A stretch of DNA of 31,523 bases from a bacterium (GTDB lineage Bacteria; Elusimicrobiota; Elusimicrobia; Elusimicrobiales; UBA9959). The position numbers and the translations under genes are program-made. Of this stretch, positions 30,292 through 31,523 are shown piece after piece. The stretch covers positions 1-31,523 of the forward strand of contig JAKAMO010000018.1 in the NCBI GenBank assembly GCA_021812825.1. Direction: 5' to 3'. Numbering within the stretch: the stretch's first letter is position 1; each line of letters begins with the position of its first letter. The notes beneath the pieces are model-generated. The model was not told the DNA's origin. It did not search any database and saw only the letters and a program-made list of their open reading frames with translations.

Positions 30292-31523
30292 GCGGCGCCG
30301 AGCTCTGGGTGGTGGCGGCCGCGGCTTCGCCGCTGCTCTCCTATTTCATCGGCCGCCTGAGCCGGGCGGCCGGGCTGATAGCGGCCGCGGGCCTTTTTAT
30401 CTTTTCGTCCTTCATGCTGCGCGGAGAGATCTACGCCGGCGCGCCCTGGCTGGCGTTGTTTTTCTGGGTGGCCGCGGCGCTGGCGCATTCACTGATGCTG
30501 AACGGCAGCGTCGGCGCGCCGCGCGACCGCTCCGCCCTGCAGAAATCCCTGGCCAGGGCCGCGGAACTGGAGGCCGACCTGGCCCGCATAAAGACCGAGA
30601 CAACCCTGAACGCCGCAGGCGAGAAGCGCTCGCTGGCCGTCTACTCTGCGGTCAAGGTGCTCTCCGAGACCATAGACCCGCCTTCGGCGGCCAAGCAGCT
30701 GGGCAAGTACCTGGCGGACTATTTCGGCACGCAGGAGACCGCGCTCTACGTCTACGGCGCCGGCGGCGCGCTCGAGGCCTTCGCGCAGGCGCCGGGCGGC
30801 CGCGGCCTGCCTTCCCCGGCGGAGGCCGCCGGGATGGCCGGCGGCTTTCCCGGCGCGCCAGTCACGGTCTCTGGCACCGTTCTCGCGCCGGTAGCGGCCG
30901 GCGGCCTGGCGCTGGGCCTGCTCGCGGTACGCGACGCGGACGACGCGGCTGAGGCCGCCGGGAAGTTCGCCTCGGAGATAGCCTTCGCGCTGAAGCGCGT
31001 GATGCTGTTCAGGCAGGTGGAGTGGCTCTCGCAGACCGACGGCCTCACCGGGCTCTGGCGGCGCGGCGCGCTGGACGAGAAGGTGCGCGAGGAACTGCGG
31101 CGCGCCGCCGCGTTCAAGAGCACGGCCGCCTTCATGATAGCGGACATAGACCATTTCAAGCGCCTCAACGACACCTACGGCCACCAGTTCGGCGACGCCG
31201 TGATAAGGCGCGTGGCCGAGCTGCTGAGGGCCGGCGTGTACGAGACCGACTTCGTCGGCCGCTACGGTGGCGAGGAGTTCGGCATAGTGCTGCCCCGGGC
31301 CGAACCCGCCGGCGTGCTGCGCAAGGCCGAGGCGATCCGCGCCCGAATCGAGGCGGAGCCTTTCTCGCAGGGCCTCGACAGGGTGAAGCTCACCGTGTCC
31401 ATCGGCATAGCCCATTTCCCGCGCGACGGCCGGACCCCGGAGGAGCTGATAGCCCGGGCCGACGCCGCGCTTTACGCCGCCAAGGAAGGCGGCCGCAACC
31501 GCGTAGCGGACGCGGGCAGCCTG
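30288..31523 (+). CDS. Membrane-bound GAF-GGDEF diguanylate cyclase lacking the I-site Arg (3' end outside window)
   Basis: The frame starts at ATG 30288, overlapping the previous stop, and stays open to the window end (412 codons). It is a paralogue of the upstream gene: two or three helices (about 5-70), a coiled coil (85-105), a GAF-like domain (about 115-240) and a complete GGDEF domain. Active residues are ADIDHF (Asp286), NDTYGHQFGD and GGEEF at 327-331. The inhibitory-site position reads YETD (318-321), so the Arg of RxxD is missing and product inhibition should be weak. Guanine-binding Asn294 and Asp303 are kept. The protein continues past the GGRNR motif that normally ends the domain, so only a short tail is likely missing. 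Confidence 0.9.
   Translation, partial: MSGAELWVVAAAASPLLSYFIGRLSRAAGLIAAAGLFIFSSFMLRGEIYAGAPWLALFFWVAAALAHSLMLNGSVGAPRDRSALQKSLARAAELEADLARIKTETTLNAAGEKRSLAVYSAVKVLSETIDPPSAAKQLGKYLADYFGTQETALYVYGAGGALEAFAQAPGGRGLPSPAEAAGMAGGFPGAPVTVSGTVLAPVAAGGLALGLLAVRDADDAAEAAGKFASEIAFALKRVMLFRQVEWLSQTDGLTGLWRRGALDEKVREELRRAAAFKSTAAFMIADIDHFKRLNDTYGHQFGDAVIRRVAELLRAGVYETDFVGRYGGEEFGIVLPRAEPAGVLRKAEAIRARIEAEPFSQGLDRVKLTVSIGIAHFPRDGRTPEELIARADAALYAAKEGGRNRVADAGSL

Noticed and set aside
28942..31523. Hypr-type (cGAMP-making) GGDEF enzymes matching the A20 riboswitch
   Set aside because: Both GGDEF domains keep the Asp that recognises guanine (in GHQAGD and GHQFGD); Hypr enzymes change this position. They are called ordinary diguanylate cyclases.

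Overview
The window comes from a high-GC (by eye about 65%) Gram-negative (diderm) bacterium. It has outer-membrane beta-barrels, lipoproteins, SurA-type periplasmic chaperones and a PG synthase. Ile is often coded by ATA and Arg by AGG despite the GC richness. That codon style, a UPF0164/PorV-like protein and a GYF-like membrane protein suggest Elusimicrobiota or a neighbouring phylum. This is a guess from style, not from a marker gene. Several promoters place the -10 box only 6-9 nt before the start codon, so leaderless mRNAs look common.

Layout. (1) 1-2.1 kb: end of motA, motB and a lipoprotein gene in one operon, closed by a strong terminator. (2) 2.3-4.5 kb: mnmA (tRNA 2-thiolation) and ddl (D-Ala-D-Ala ligase). 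(3) 4.5-8.0 kb: a large GYF-like/Pro-Ala-rich membrane protein, a membrane-anchored PrcB-like protein and a YgjV-like membrane protein. (4) 8.0-13.2 kb: two parvulin-type PPIases, pdxA (the surA-pdxA neighbourhood known from proteobacteria) and a divergent PBP1A-type PG synthase. (5) 13.5-18.1 kb: alr with a 13-A homopolymer, then mfd behind a run of back-to-back small hairpins and a 22-codon leader ORF, then a 54-aa lipoprotein. (6) 18.3-22.5 kb: a secreted zinc phospholipase C/P1-nuclease-like protein, a one-piece tmRNA preceded by about 220 nt of unassigned structured leader, a secreted protein of unknown function and a secreted trypsin-like protease. (7) 22.7-31.5 kb: an outer-membrane barrel; a two-gene operon (Kelch/ZU5-like secreted protein plus PorV-like outer-membrane protein); a divergent GT-C-like membrane protein; and two overlapping diguanylate cyclase genes, the second cut by the window end.

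The main discovery is in region 7. The Kelch-porV operon is transcribed from a good sigma-70-type promoter through a GEMM-I (cyclic-dinucleotide) riboswitch aptamer and an intrinsic terminator immediately before the Kelch start codon. The position equivalent to G20 of the Vibrio Vc2 aptamer is A, the change typical of GEMM-Ib (3',3'-cGAMP-responsive) members. The 3' strand of the aptamer is duplicated and the second copy forms the 5' arm of the terminator, which suggests a strand-exchange expression platform. The two nearby GGDEF enzymes keep the residues of true c-di-GMP synthases, so the ligand question is open.

Other points: a dispersed, folded intergenic repeat (about 2.13-2.22 kb and, in opposite orientation, 13.3-13.4 kb), and a tmRNA tag that appears to end in -AHA instead of -LAA. 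Most long ORFs antisense to the genes are by-products of the GC-rich third codon position and are left out.
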